Positions 37,539-46,933 of a DNA stretch of 64,000 nt are shown in pieces; the stretch's first letter is position 1, and every line of letters starts with the position of its first letter. Under the pieces are notes generated by a model that saw only the letters and a program-made list of their open reading frames with translations, was not told the origin of the DNA and did no database searches. Both the position numbers and the translations under genes were made by a program. Origin of the DNA: an uncultured Oceanobacter sp. (GTDB lineage Bacteria; Pseudomonadota; Gammaproteobacteria; Pseudomonadales; Oceanobacteraceae); the NCBI GenBank assembly GCA_913061185.1, contig CAJXTI010000010.1, forward strand, positions 1 through 64,000. The letters are read 5' to 3'.

Positions 37539-38096
37539 ATGAAAAATCACCTATTGGCAATTGCCATACTGCCTTTTCTTTCAGCAGCCTGCATGGCCGA
37601 TAACACCCCGGTTACCTCATTAGATGGCAACCATACCCTGCAACTGAAAAACTCATCATCACGTGATTATTTTTATATCACGGATGCGTATACCAGCTCT
37701 ATTTATAATGACCAGTCCAGCGCCGGCATACAGCGCCTGGAACTGACGGTCAAATCAGACCTTATCAGTGGCCGAGGAGTGGGAATATCTCTTTATGACG
37801 CCATTACAATAGCCACTGAGTGGGAGCATTTGGCAAAACTGGAAAGTCGACTGAATGCCTTGGTAAAAATGCTGGATACCCGCCTTCAACAAGGCGATTC
37901 AATTGTGATCGAATATACACCAGGGCGCGGCTCTGAAGTTATTGTCAAAAATGAATATATGGGTATTATTCAAGGTCATGACTGGTTCAATGCCCTGACC
38001 CAGGCATCCATGACAACAAAGACTCCCCTGGACACCCAGATGCTGCAAGCACAGACTCGTCAACTCGATTCCGGTATAGCGGCGACCATTTTGTAG
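37539..38096 (+). CDS. Chalcone isomerase-like exported protein
   Basis: A 185-residue protein with a signal peptide (about 20 residues). The C-terminal half has a pattern known from bacterial chalcone isomerase-like proteins: LNALVKMLDTRLQQGDSIVIEYTPG-type segment, then VIVKNEYMGIIQGHDWFNAL and a conserved Pro-Leu-Asp. No catalytic residues of plant enzymes are expected. The fold is inferred and the function unknown. Confidence 0.6.
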   Translation: MKNHLLAIAILPFLSAACMADNTPVTSLDGNHTLQLKNSSSRDYFYITDAYTSSIYNDQSSAGIQRLELTVKSDLISGRGVGISLYDAITIATEWEHLAKLESRLNALVKMLDTRLQQGDSIVIEYTPGRGSEVIVKNEYMGIIQGHDWFNALTQASMTTKTPLDTQMLQAQTRQLDSGIAATIL

Positions 38097-38155
38097 ACTT
38101 ATCATCAACCGGTTTGATGCTTTTTCCTTAAGGGTATTCCCATTCATTTGGGCAT

Positions 38156-38182
38156 TAAAAAAGCGGCAATAGCCGCTTTTTT
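38156..38182. terminator. Bidirectional terminator between CHI-like gene and ompW
   Basis: AAAAAAGCGGC-AATA-GCCGCTTTTTT is a near-perfect symmetrical terminator between convergent genes. It resembles the ccoP terminator in stem sequence. Confidence 0.9.
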
Positions 38183-38205
38183 AAAAAAACATATGATTAC
38201 TGCGG

Positions 38206-38781
38206 TCAGAATTTATAGCCAGCAGTCACTAATATGACCAGAGGATCAATTTCTACGTCCAGAGCATCATTAAGTTTGGAATCAATATCAATTTTGTATA
38301 AAGCAATATTCGCTAACCAGCTAGCATCTATATCATAGTTAACGCCCAAAGAATAAGCCAAACCGGTGCTCTTATCCAAGTGCTTTGCCGCCATACCTTC
38401 ATCAAAGAAGAATGTGTGGTTCAAACCCAGACCAACATAGGGCTGAAGTGCTGATTCCGGAGATAACGGGTAATACTGGACAGAAATCGTCGGTGGCAAC
38501 TGTTTGGTTGTCGCAACCTTGTTGCCATTGGAAGTGACTTCATGTTCAAAAGGAGTCGCCGCCAACAGTTCCACACCGACCTGCGGGGTCGCCATATAGG
38601 TCAGAGTCAGACCCAGCTGAGTGTCATCCTCAATCTGATAGTTAGTACCTTCAATGGGATCATCCTTAGGCTTGACCTGAACCAGACCCGCCTTGACGAT
38701 AATATCACCTGCTTCGTAAGCCATGGCCGGGATAGCAGATACCGCAATAGCAGTGGCCAGCAAAGTTTTGATCAGTTTCAT
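38206..38781 (-). CDS. ompW: OmpW family outer membrane protein
   Basis: From ATG 38781 (AAGGAGT upstream) it is 191 residues with a signal peptide ending AMA. An eight-strand barrel is expected: it opens YEAGDIIVKAGLVQVKPKDD and closes with DPLVILVTAGYKF, the aromatic C-terminus used for barrel insertion. OmpW-type barrels transport small hydrophobic molecules and are often induced under low oxygen. A perfect Anr/Fnr box upstream agrees with that. Confidence 0.93.
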   Translation of the reverse strand: MKLIKTLLATAIAVSAIPAMAYEAGDIIVKAGLVQVKPKDDPIEGTNYQIEDDTQLGLTLTYMATPQVGVELLAATPFEHEVTSNGNKVATTKQLPPTISVQYYPLSPESALQPYVGLGLNHTFFFDEGMAAKHLDKSTGLAYSLGVNYDIDASWLANIALYKIDIDSKLNDALDVEIDPLVILVTAGYKF

Positions 38782-38820
38782 TTTGCACTCCTTGATTCCG
38801 TGCGCTTGATAGATGAGTGC

Positions 38821-38861
38821 AGAGTACCTGCCTTCTGGTGCACAATTTTGATGCAAATCAA
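38821..38861 (-). promoter_or_regulatory. Anr/Fnr-dependent promoter of ompW
   Basis: TTGATTTGCATCAA on the minus strand (38861-38848) is a perfect match to TTGAT-N4-ATCAA. TACTCT (38826-38821) matches 4/6 of the -10 box, and the predicted start near 38814 puts the box centre at about -41, the class II position. The ompW ATG is about 33 bases downstream of that start. The fnr gene at 20038 encodes the expected activator. Confidence 0.8.
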
Positions 38862-38881
38862 GCATTCAACGCCCCAAAAAA

Positions 38882-39334
38882 AAGACATTTAACAAACTTG
38901 TGGCAGGTCAAGTTGAGCCAGTCACCCTGATTTGTGGATGCCGGTATGGCACGCTTCTTTCATCGCCAGACAACAAAAAAACGTTAGCTGGGCTACAGTT
39001 AGGTAATCCCTGATACTATTACCAACCGTTCCTGCTGGCTGGCCGGTTTCAGCTTGGCGCTGGTACGGAGGCTCTGCCCCATTACGTTGAACAGCATCAA
39101 AAAAGTGCCAAATCGGTCTGCAAAACCCATCAGGACATGGCCCTGCTGAAAATACTGACCAAAGGGTTCCCACTAATGGCGGCTTGTAATGGCAACTTGG
39201 TTTGGCCAGGAAATTTTTATACCGACGACAAGCAAATCGCTACTTGACCCAGACCTGAAAGCTGGCCAAATAGCGATCAGTACTCCCAGAGCATTATTCT
39301 GAGTAACATCCGGAGAAAATCATGGAGTTGACAT
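38882..39334. other. Region without intact gene, possible gene remnant
   Basis: No complete gene is seen. From 39014 to 39247 one plus-strand frame is open for 77 codons and reads like protein (YYYQPFLLAG, then HQDMALLKILTKGF), but it has a TGA just before it and no start. It could be the decayed 3' end of a periplasmic binding-protein-like gene. The last 30 bases carry the ribosome site of the following gene. Confidence 0.3.
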
Positions 39335-41101
39335 TTGATTGAGCAATTTTCTGCGGCATTTGGTACGCGGATAGGAAGGCGACTGCTTTCATATCTGCTG
39401 CTGGCAAATTTCCTGATCACCATGCTTTCCTATGGCTGGATGCTGATCGACGACTACCAGCGAGGCACCCAGCGACTGCAAAACAATTTGTTAAAGCTGG
39501 AAGCCAGCTATGAAAACAGCCTCGCAATCAGCCTCTGGAACTTTGATGCCGAGCAATTGCGCACCCAACTTGAAGGGATGCTCAATTTTGACGGCGTTGA
39601 GTACATTGCCATCGACAGCGCTGACTTCGGTTACATAGAAACGGGGCTCAAACCCAACGAAATCGATATCCGCCACCAGTTTGAAGTCTATTATGAAGAC
39701 AAGGGTAATCGAACCTTTCTTGCAACTCTAACCATTCTCGGCAGTTATGAGCAGCTGCGCCAACAACTCGAAACCCGTGCGTTTAACATGTTATTGGTAC
39801 AGTTGTGCCAAACCATCGCCATCTCACTGATTTTGCTGTTATTGATCCATCATCTGATTACCCGTCATATACGCTCACTGTCAGACTGGGCCAGAACCTT
39901 TTCGATTCAAACCCCCGACCATCCTGTTGCACTTCAGCATCGTTCCCGCGTTGCTCCGGAAAAACGGGATGAGCTGGATGCCCTTGCCTTTGCCATCGAA
40001 CAAATGCGCCAATCATTACTCAGTGACATGCAGTTGCGTGATCAGGCCAGAATCGAACTGGAAGATACTCATAATCACCTCAATATGGCGATTGAAAACA
40101 CAACAATGGGCTTCTGCCGCTATCTGGTTCGAGAAGACCGAATGGAAACCAACCGCAATTTTTGTTATCAGTTACGCACAGACCAGGAAGCGCTGAACCG
40201 TATCGACAATCCGTTGCATGCAATATTGGAACGCTTGAACTCTGATACTGGTGTTGAACAGCGAGAGCGCGTTTACCAGCTGCTGCAAGGACGTATCAAA
40301 CGAGTGCAGGGCAAGTTTTCATTACTCAAGTTTAACGGCCAGGAAGGTGTGTTTGATATCAGTTTCCAGGCCATCCGCTTTCACAATAACCGCCCGGAAG
40401 AAGTACTGATTTGCAGTGTTGACCATACCGCTGAACATTATGCCCGCAAGCAGCTGCAAGAATTGAATCTTCGAATGGAAACGGCATTACGCCAGCAACA
40501 GGATGAATTCCAGCATCTGGGCATGGTGCAAAGCAGCGATCTCGACCGTTTGCGGCGAGAGTGTGACCACCTGCGCCACCAGATGGCCAACCGACAACGT
40601 CCTTCACTGTTGTCACTGGTCACCCCTTCGCTTGAAACAGCCGAGAAGGCTGCAGAGCCGACCCTCGCGGCGCCACTAAAAGTGACTATTCACGCTTTCA
40701 ATGTGCTTACAGGACCAGCGAAGCAATCTGTCGATCTGGTGAAATTTATCCAACGTCACCTGGCTCGGGCGAAATCAACGGCTGCTCTGATAACACCACT
40801 ATCTCTGATTATTGATGTCAAACTGGCGTTGATTGAATTTCTGCTTGAGCATTTACTGATAAAACCATCAAAACAAAGCAATATCATACCAGCACTTACA
40901 CTCGCACTGCACAACCAGACGCTGAGTATGACCGTTGCGTTGCGCGCTGGAACCCAACCGCCACCGCACTCACCCTGGCCTCTACTCTTGCAAGGAATCT
41001 GCGAGGAAATTGTCGATATGGAGATCAACGGCCATATTCTCTGGACTGATGATTCATCCTGCTTCACCGCCACCATCAAGTTAAATCTGGAAGATCTCTA
41101 G
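39335..41101 (+). CDS. Membrane sensor protein with degenerate kinase-like C-terminus
   Basis: A 588-residue protein starting with TTG at 39335; GGAG lies 7 bases before it and an in-frame TGA just upstream leaves no other start. Membrane helix 1 (17-37) and helix 2 (about 150-172) enclose a periplasmic sensing domain with the NSLAISLWNFDAEQLRTQL pattern of CHASE8-like domains. A HAMP-like segment, a PAS-like domain (about 250-370) and a coiled coil follow. The last 150 residues sit where an ATPase domain should be, but no H-box, N-box or glycine boxes are recognisable. I infer a non-kinase or pseudo-kinase sensor working with the next gene. Confidence 0.75.
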   Translation: MIEQFSAAFGTRIGRRLLSYLLLANFLITMLSYGWMLIDDYQRGTQRLQNNLLKLEASYENSLAISLWNFDAEQLRTQLEGMLNFDGVEYIAIDSADFGYIETGLKPNEIDIRHQFEVYYEDKGNRTFLATLTILGSYEQLRQQLETRAFNMLLVQLCQTIAISLILLLLIHHLITRHIRSLSDWARTFSIQTPDHPVALQHRSRVAPEKRDELDALAFAIEQMRQSLLSDMQLRDQARIELEDTHNHLNMAIENTTMGFCRYLVREDRMETNRNFCYQLRTDQEALNRIDNPLHAILERLNSDTGVEQRERVYQLLQGRIKRVQGKFSLLKFNGQEGVFDISFQAIRFHNNRPEEVLICSVDHTAEHYARKQLQELNLRMETALRQQQDEFQHLGMVQSSDLDRLRRECDHLRHQMANRQRPSLLSLVTPSLETAEKAAEPTLAAPLKVTIHAFNVLTGPAKQSVDLVKFIQRHLARAKSTAALITPLSLIIDVKLALIEFLLEHLLIKPSKQSNIIPALTLALHNQTLSMTVALRAGTQPPPHSPWPLLLQGICEEIVDMEINGHILWTDDSSCFTATIKLNLEDL

Positions 41102-41137
41102 CAATGCACATTTTCCACCTCCTACATCGCAGCGCTC

Positions 41138-42061
41138 ATGCATAGCCGTGCCCCCTGGGAAGTCTTGCGTCTTCTCAACCGGGCACACCCGGTCGGCAAT
41201 CCTGCTGTAGCCACTCCGGTGTCAACCTTATTATCAGACTCACGGCAACAGCTGTTTGAACACGTCAATATAGCCGCGATGAGCACACTGCATGGAGATC
41301 AGCTGGGGCCAGCCGATCAGGAAATGCTCTTCCAGATTCTTCAGGCCAGTATTGACGGACTGGAAATGGCGTCCTGGTGGATGCGCTATACCCGGCTGTT
41401 AATGACAGGACTCGACATCAAAATGGCAGCAACAGCAAGCACCCTCAATCTTACGATCAGCATTGCTCCAGAGCTTCCGGATGAACTACCAGCCAGAGTC
41501 AAAAACGACCTGCATCAATACATGTTGGGGTATATCAACGCCCGGCTGCTCAGAGGCATGATCGACCTTGGCCTGGTTGATAGCCAGCTGACCTCCCTGA
41601 ATACGCTCCGCCAGACTCTGACACTGACCTTGCCTTCCTCTGATCAACGTCCGTCAACGATTCCGTCGATAAAAGCGCGCTGTCAATGCCTGCAACGCCT
41701 GTCCAACCAGCCTGCCAGCAACGATGATGCCGGAGTCCAGGTCTGGCAATGGTTACAAAGAGAACCTGACGCGCCTGGCGTCGATGCCTGTGCCAAAGCA
41801 TTGCAGATCAGCAGCCGCACCCTCAATCGCAAACTCGCTAATCTGGGAACACGTTACCAGTCATTACAGGAATTGCACCGCAGCTCGCTGGCACTTCAGG
41901 GTATCGAACAAGCAGATCTGCCACTGCGATTACTGGCACAACAACTGGGTTACGATAACCCGGCAAACTTTGGCCGTGCCTGCCGACGCTGGTTCGGTCA
42001 ATCCCCCAGAGCATTACGCCGAGCACTGCAGTCTGGCCCCCAATATGAACTTCACCGGTAA
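41138..42061 (+). CDS. AraC-family transcriptional regulator
   Basis: A 307-residue protein 36 bases after the sensor gene. Residues about 205-300 are the double helix-turn-helix (VDACAKALQISSRTLNRKLANLGT, then LRLLAQQLGYDNPANFGRACRRWFGQSPR). The N-terminal 190 residues loosely resemble the ligand-binding part of OruR/ArgR-type AraC regulators. Lack of a receiver domain means it cannot be a classical response regulator, so how the sensor would signal to it is open. Position makes it the likely output. Confidence 0.85.
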   Translation: MHSRAPWEVLRLLNRAHPVGNPAVATPVSTLLSDSRQQLFEHVNIAAMSTLHGDQLGPADQEMLFQILQASIDGLEMASWWMRYTRLLMTGLDIKMAATASTLNLTISIAPELPDELPARVKNDLHQYMLGYINARLLRGMIDLGLVDSQLTSLNTLRQTLTLTLPSSDQRPSTIPSIKARCQCLQRLSNQPASNDDAGVQVWQWLQREPDAPGVDACAKALQISSRTLNRKLANLGTRYQSLQELHRSSLALQGIEQADLPLRLLAQQLGYDNPANFGRACRRWFGQSPRALRRALQSGPQYELHR

Positions 42062-42106
42062 TTTTTGGTCTCACTGAGTCATCTATACAACGAGAAGGTG
42101 GCCCGC

Positions 42107-42364
42107 ATGCACACGCCCATTCATACGCTGACTGATTTGTTTCGCCAGCTTGGCTTACCACACAGCGAAACGGAAATCAGTACTTTTATTGATCGTCACA
42201 AACCTCCTATTGGCCAACATTCCCAGCTCTCAGAATTGTCCTTTTTTACGACGTCACAACAGCAGTTCCTGAGCGAATCACTCAACGAGGATGCCGACTG
42301 GTCGGAAGTGATCGATACCCTGGATACGCTACTGCGACAAGAACCTGATATTCGCCCCTCGTAA
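42107..42364 (+). CDS. DUF2789 family protein
   Basis: The start at 42107 has AAGGTGG upstream and gives 85 residues with the family opening MHTPIHTLTDLFRQLGLP, then FIDRHKPP and the acidic LNEDADWSEVIDTLDTLLR. DUF2789 proteins are small helical proteins of unknown role. It lies 45 bases after the AraC gene and may belong to that transcript. Confidence 0.85.
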   Translation: MHTPIHTLTDLFRQLGLPHSETEISTFIDRHKPPIGQHSQLSELSFFTTSQQQFLSESLNEDADWSEVIDTLDTLLRQEPDIRPS

Positions 42365-42479
42365 AGTCAATCAAGCGGTCTGCAAGCCGGAGATAGAGGT
42401 ATTTTGGTAATAAATTCGGTTGCTGCCAGTCGCTGCAAACCGTACATTCCACTTCCCGGTTTTCAGATAAGAGGTAGCT

Positions 42480-42983
42480 GTGGCCTATCCACATTTTATT
42501 GCTGTTGACGCCAGCTCCTACGAGGAAGAAGCGCATCCCATTGCCATTGCCTGGTCAATGGCGGATGGCTTGATCAAGACAACACTCATCCAACCCGATG
42601 ATGGCTGGAATGACTGGGACTATGCTCTCGAAGATATACATGGCATCAGTCAGGATACGCTCTACCAACGTGGAGAAACCACTTGGGCGATTGTGCGTGA
42701 GCTTGAGAACGACTTGGAACAAACCTGGCTAATGACCGATGACCCCGAGCGTATAGAGCCTTTGCTGTCCAAAATCTACGAGGCTTGCAACCGCGAACTC
42801 AGCATCGAACTCGGTAACCATGGTGAGGATATCACTGACCAGACAGCACTGGCGGAAGCCACAGACCAGTTATTTCATCACCAACTGACCTGCGATGAAC
42901 GCGTACTGATCATGCTACAGCTGTGGGCCAAACAGCATGGACTCACCGACAAACTACCCGAACAGGATCTGGAGCAGGACTGA
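42480..42983 (+). CDS. DEDDh exonuclease-like protein with altered first motif
   Basis: A 167-residue protein starting with GTG at 42480. It resembles RNase T/DnaQ-type exonucleases: strand FIAVDASS, then PIAIAWSMADG, the DIHGISQDTL motif (His54-Gly55-Ile56), an acidic TDDPERIEPLL helix and H134-x4-D139 (HQLTCD). The first motif, normally Asp-x-Glu, is Asp10-Ala-Ser12, so the metal-binding glutamate is missing. It may be inactive or use another residue. A standalone gene between DUF2789 and metE. Confidence 0.6.
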   Translation: MAYPHFIAVDASSYEEEAHPIAIAWSMADGLIKTTLIQPDDGWNDWDYALEDIHGISQDTLYQRGETTWAIVRELENDLEQTWLMTDDPERIEPLLSKIYEACNRELSIELGNHGEDITDQTALAEATDQLFHHQLTCDERVLIMLQLWAKQHGLTDKLPEQDLEQD

Positions 42984-43017
42984 CCAGGGCAGCCCCGTCC
43001 AGACGAACAACTTGCGA

Positions 43018-45417
43018 CTACGGCACGCAGCGTGCATGAGAGGGACAAGGATCATCCTCTGTATGACCGATCAGACTTTCATGAACTTGCCGGGAAGCTG
43101 CTTCGCCGCCAAGCCCGGCATGGCTGATCGTATCCAGCCCTTGCTCCCGCAACGTCTGCGCAACCTGTACCATCGCCTTGAGTGCAGGTTTCACCTCTTC
43201 CCAACGACGGGTTTTCAAGCCGCAATCCGGGTTCACCCAAAGGTTGCGTAGCGGTACAACGGCAGCCGCTGCTCTCAATATCGAAGCCATCGCCTCAGTA
43301 TCCGGTACATTCGGGCTGTGAATATCATAAACACCTGGGCCAATACCATTGTGATAAGGCCGACTGGCCAGGCCGTCCAGCAATTTACGCGCTGAACGCG
43401 CGGTCTCCAGCGTAATAACATCGGCATCCATAGCTTCGATCGCTGGCAGAATATCGTCAAAATCGGCGTAACACATGTGCGTGTGAATCTGGGTCTCAGC
43501 AGCAACAGCGGTGGTTGCATAACGGAAGCTATTGACGGCCCAGGCCAGATAATCCGCCCGCTCGGCCTGCTTTAATGGTAATGCCTCACGTAATGCCGGT
43601 TCATCCACCTGGATCATGCCGATTCCAGCAGCTTCCAGTTCGGCAATTTCGACTCTCAGGGCAGCCGCAAGCTGATAGGCGGTTTGAGACCAGGGTTGGT
43701 CATCACGAACAAACGCCCATTTCAGCAAGGTCACTGGACCGGTCAACATTCCTTTCACCGGACGCTCACTCAGGCTGGCCGCATAACGACTCCATTCCAC
43801 CGTCATGGGTTGCAGTCGCTCAATATCCCCAAAAATCAGCGGCGGTTTGACACAACGGGAGCCATAACTTTGTACCCAGCCATGGCTCGATACAGCAATG
43901 CCCTCCAGCAACTCACCAAAATATTCCACCATATCGTTACGTTCGGCTTCGCCATGCACCAGTACGTCCAGGCCGATGTCCTCCTGAACCCGGATGCAGT
44001 GTTCTATTTCCGTCAGCAAGCCCTGATGATAGACCGATGGGTTGATATCGCCCTGGCGAAACCGTTGGCGCAACTGACGAATCTCAGCCGTTTGAGGAAA
44101 TGAGCCAATCGTTGTTGTCGGCAATAACGGCAACTGCCAGCGCGCTTGCTGACACTCAGCTCGCTGCTCATACGGCAGGCTGCGTTGCCACTGCTGGCTG
44201 GCCGCCGTTTGTGCCACCAACTTGACCGCAGGCTTGTGAACCATGAGCGACTCGTGGCGATCAGTAATACAGTCTGCTTGCTGCTGCCAGGACAGGCGGT
44301 TTAATGTCGCTGCGGTGTTGAGCCCGTCACGTAATAGACTGCCCTCTTCCAGTTTTTGCTGTGCAAATGCCAACCAGGGTAATACCGCCGGAGTCATACG
44401 CCCGTCCGTTGCAACTTCACTATCAACATCATAGGGTACATGCAGTAACGAACAGGAGGTCGAAACCCAGAGACGATCGCCAAGTTGTTCAGCGACCGGC
44501 TTCAACAAGCGGTAACAGGCATCCAGATCCGTACGCCAGATATTGCGCCCCGAGATAGCGCCAACAGACAGCACCTTGTAAGGCCCCAGCTTATCCACCA
44601 GCGCGCCAAGATCATCGGTTCCTGCCACCTGATCGATATGAAGCCCCTGCACCGGTAACCCCAGCGCCACAGACTGATTACGTTCCAGGCTGCCAAAATA
44701 ACTGGCCAGAAGGATATTCAGACCGCCAAAACGCAGGCTGTGATAAGCCGGTTCAAATGCTTGCCGCCAGTCATCTGGCAGATCCAGTGCCAGTACAGGC
44801 TCATCCAGCTGCACCCAGTCGATACCTTGTTCTTTCAACAAACAGAACAACTCACTGTAAATCGGTAAAAGTCGTGGCAACAGGCTCAATCGATCAACAC
44901 CCTCTGCACTTTTAGCCAGAAAGAGATACGTCATCGGACCAAGAATGACCGGTTTAACCTGATCAGTCAGCGCCTGGGCGGCGCGGATCTCATCCAGCAA
45001 CCACTCAGGCTGCAACTGGAAGGTATCGTCAGCGCGACACTCAGGCACCAGATAATGGTAATTGGTATCAAACCATTTGGTCATTTCCGCAGCGTGGCAG
45101 GGTGTTCCTGACGGTGCCCGTCCCCTGGCCGTCAGAAACATCTGATCAATCCGATTATCCGTGGTTTTTACCCGTTCTGGTAAATGTCCCAGCAGTACCG
45201 ACGTATTCAGTACGTGATCGTAAAGAGCAAAATCCCCGACCGTGAGCCAATCAACGCCAGCGGCAAGCTGACGTTGCCAATTGGACTCACGGATGCGGGT
45301 TGCTATCGACAGCAACTCTGGCTGACTGACGTCACCAGCCCAATAACCTTCCAATCCACGTTTAAGCTGGCGTTGTTCACCAATACGAGGGAAACCAGGA
45401 ATATGAAACTTCGTCAT
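43018..45417 (-). CDS. metE: Cobalamin-independent methionine synthase
   Basis: Transfers the methyl group of 5-methyltetrahydropteroyl-glutamate to homocysteine. The protein is 799 residues from ATG 45417; an ATG 18 bases upstream is possible. The N-terminus IPGFPRIGEQRQLKRGLE and the C-terminal zinc ligands in HTHMCYADF and NPDCGLKTRRW are intact. No cobalamin riboswitch or clear MetR site is seen upstream. Confidence 0.96.
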   Translation of the reverse strand: MTKFHIPGFPRIGEQRQLKRGLEGYWAGDVSQPELLSIATRIRESNWQRQLAAGVDWLTVGDFALYDHVLNTSVLLGHLPERVKTTDNRIDQMFLTARGRAPSGTPCHAAEMTKWFDTNYHYLVPECRADDTFQLQPEWLLDEIRAAQALTDQVKPVILGPMTYLFLAKSAEGVDRLSLLPRLLPIYSELFCLLKEQGIDWVQLDEPVLALDLPDDWRQAFEPAYHSLRFGGLNILLASYFGSLERNQSVALGLPVQGLHIDQVAGTDDLGALVDKLGPYKVLSVGAISGRNIWRTDLDACYRLLKPVAEQLGDRLWVSTSCSLLHVPYDVDSEVATDGRMTPAVLPWLAFAQQKLEEGSLLRDGLNTAATLNRLSWQQQADCITDRHESLMVHKPAVKLVAQTAASQQWQRSLPYEQRAECQQARWQLPLLPTTTIGSFPQTAEIRQLRQRFRQGDINPSVYHQGLLTEIEHCIRVQEDIGLDVLVHGEAERNDMVEYFGELLEGIAVSSHGWVQSYGSRCVKPPLIFGDIERLQPMTVEWSRYAASLSERPVKGMLTGPVTLLKWAFVRDDQPWSQTAYQLAAALRVEIAELEAAGIGMIQVDEPALREALPLKQAERADYLAWAVNSFRYATTAVAAETQIHTHMCYADFDDILPAIEAMDADVITLETARSARKLLDGLASRPYHNGIGPGVYDIHSPNVPDTEAMASILRAAAAVVPLRNLWVNPDCGLKTRRWEEVKPALKAMVQVAQTLREQGLDTISHAGLGGEAASRQVHESLIGHTEDDPCPSHARCVP

Positions 45418-45609
45418 GTTTTTTCTCTGAATCATGAAATTAATGCTGATTCTGGCAGGATTTATTTATGAGAAAAAACGAAATAAATTGAACTTATATT
45501 GAGAAATATTAATTCAGAGCAACAATGAACAAACCAGTAGTACTTCTGCAAGACTATCCAATCACCTTGTCCCCCGGATAACGTGTGATCCAATCACGGC
45601 CACCGTCCG

Positions 45610-46218
45610 TTACATCGACACCCGCTCGGTTGCAGCCGCAGCAGAACCTCCTGCGAGACACAAATCGGCAGGATGTGCCTTGCGAATAGTCAGCAGCACA
45701 TGGCCAAGCGTCAATCCCCATTTACTCATACGGGTTTCGTTGACGATGGTTTTCTCGTTCACCAGAAACATCCAGTCATCCATACGCAGCGTGATCTGAT
45801 CGTCATCCGCACCGTAGTTCAACAGGTAGTTCATATGCAAACTGTTACCAGCAAAGGTCATGCGAGCTGGCTCCACCACGTCATTAGCCGTCGCCATATA
45901 GGCTCCATCACGATCCGGCACGAGGGTCCAGATGCGTTTTTCATAATCCCCCAGATGCCGATCAGCAAACTGAAAAACTTCATCCAGGGTACCGATGCCC
46001 GCTGAATCCCAACTGGCCAAGATGCGGGCATTAAAATGGCGGGTCACCCTGCCGCGATAATCTTTTACGATACCATCCGCGCATAGCCGCCCATTAAAAA
46101 ATGTCTTGGGTATCAATGTCGGCGTGTTGGCAACGTACTCCTGAACGGTGATGCTGCTGCACCCGAGAAGCCCCACAGAGGCAGTGGTAAGAACAACCAT
46201 AAAAATAACCGGTTTCAT
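45610..46218 (-). CDS. DUF3833 family lipoprotein
   Basis: A 202-residue lipoprotein; the start at 46218 gives a signal peptide with lipobox VGLLGCSS (Cys at about residue 20). The mature part has the DUF3833 pattern FFNGRLCADGIVKDYRGRVTRHFNARI and WTLVPDRDGAYMATANDVV. It probably sits at the outer membrane. Function is unknown. Confidence 0.85.
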   Translation of the reverse strand: MKPVIFMVVLTTASVGLLGCSSITVQEYVANTPTLIPKTFFNGRLCADGIVKDYRGRVTRHFNARILASWDSAGIGTLDEVFQFADRHLGDYEKRIWTLVPDRDGAYMATANDVVEPARMTFAGNSLHMNYLLNYGADDDQITLRMDDWMFLVNEKTIVNETRMSKWGLTLGHVLLTIRKAHPADLCLAGGSAAAATERVSM

Positions 46219-46359
46219 AAAACACTCCCTTAAAGCGCTGCTGTCATTCGGTGATTGATACACCACAATCAAGACCAAAAACCTATACAGTATTATACAA
46301 CAACAAAATCAGGAATCTGCAAAGCCGTCTGCAAAAGGGGAAAGCCGCTACAATGAAAC

Positions 46360-46659
46360 TCAGTCGTTCTGGCGGGTACGCTTGATAAAATGCGCCTGGC
46401 AATCAGGAGAAACCAGCGTATAGATACTGTACTTCTTTTCGCCAGCCTGAATATAACTGGCAACTTCTTTTTGCCGACTGGGCCAGTGGCGCTTCAACAC
46501 CAGCGCGGGGTGAAAAACGACAGCGGCCTTGAATAACTTCTTTGCCAAGGTGTCACTGGCGACCACGGCATCACGATCGTTGCACTCGGGTTCAGCGTTC
46601 GCAACATCAACCGCAATGATCATCACCATGCCAAGACAGAAAGAACGAACAAGCCACAT
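46360..46659 (-). CDS. Small hypothetical exported protein
   Basis: About 99 residues with a signal peptide ending ANA. The mature part has two cysteines (EPECND and PDCQAH) that may form a disulfide, and an even spread of charged residues. No ribosome site stands out: ATG 46659 and a GTG at 46671 are both possible. The family is not recognised. Confidence 0.5.
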   Translation of the reverse strand: MWLVRSFCLGMVMIIAVDVANAEPECNDRDAVVASDTLAKKLFKAAVVFHPALVLKRHWPSRQKEVASYIQAGEKKYSIYTLVSPDCQAHFIKRTRQND

Positions 46660-46933
46660 AACAGCAACCACTACACAGTCATCAGAAAGTTGCTTTACAG
46701 CCTAGCAGGTTATAGTAAGTGATGGCTTTTACAGGGAATGGGCATGAGTGCCGACAGCCAGAGCCAGGCAAAATTCACAGTGCAGGTACAGAGCAGAGGA
46801 TGGGTAAACAAGAAGGTGGCAGCAAGTCGGTTGGGCTAATTTAACCGCCTTACTGCCATTTTTTAACGTCACACTAACCACGACAGTTCCACTTTATGCC
46901 GGGGGACACGCGCCCCCAACAATGTTCCAGCAC

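Noticed and set aside
38922..39173. 83-codon minus-strand frame upstream of ompW
   Set aside because: No ribosome site or family pattern.
45418..45600. Cobalamin riboswitch or MetR site before metE
   Set aside because: No B12-box-like sequence and no TGAA-N5-TTCA pair was found.
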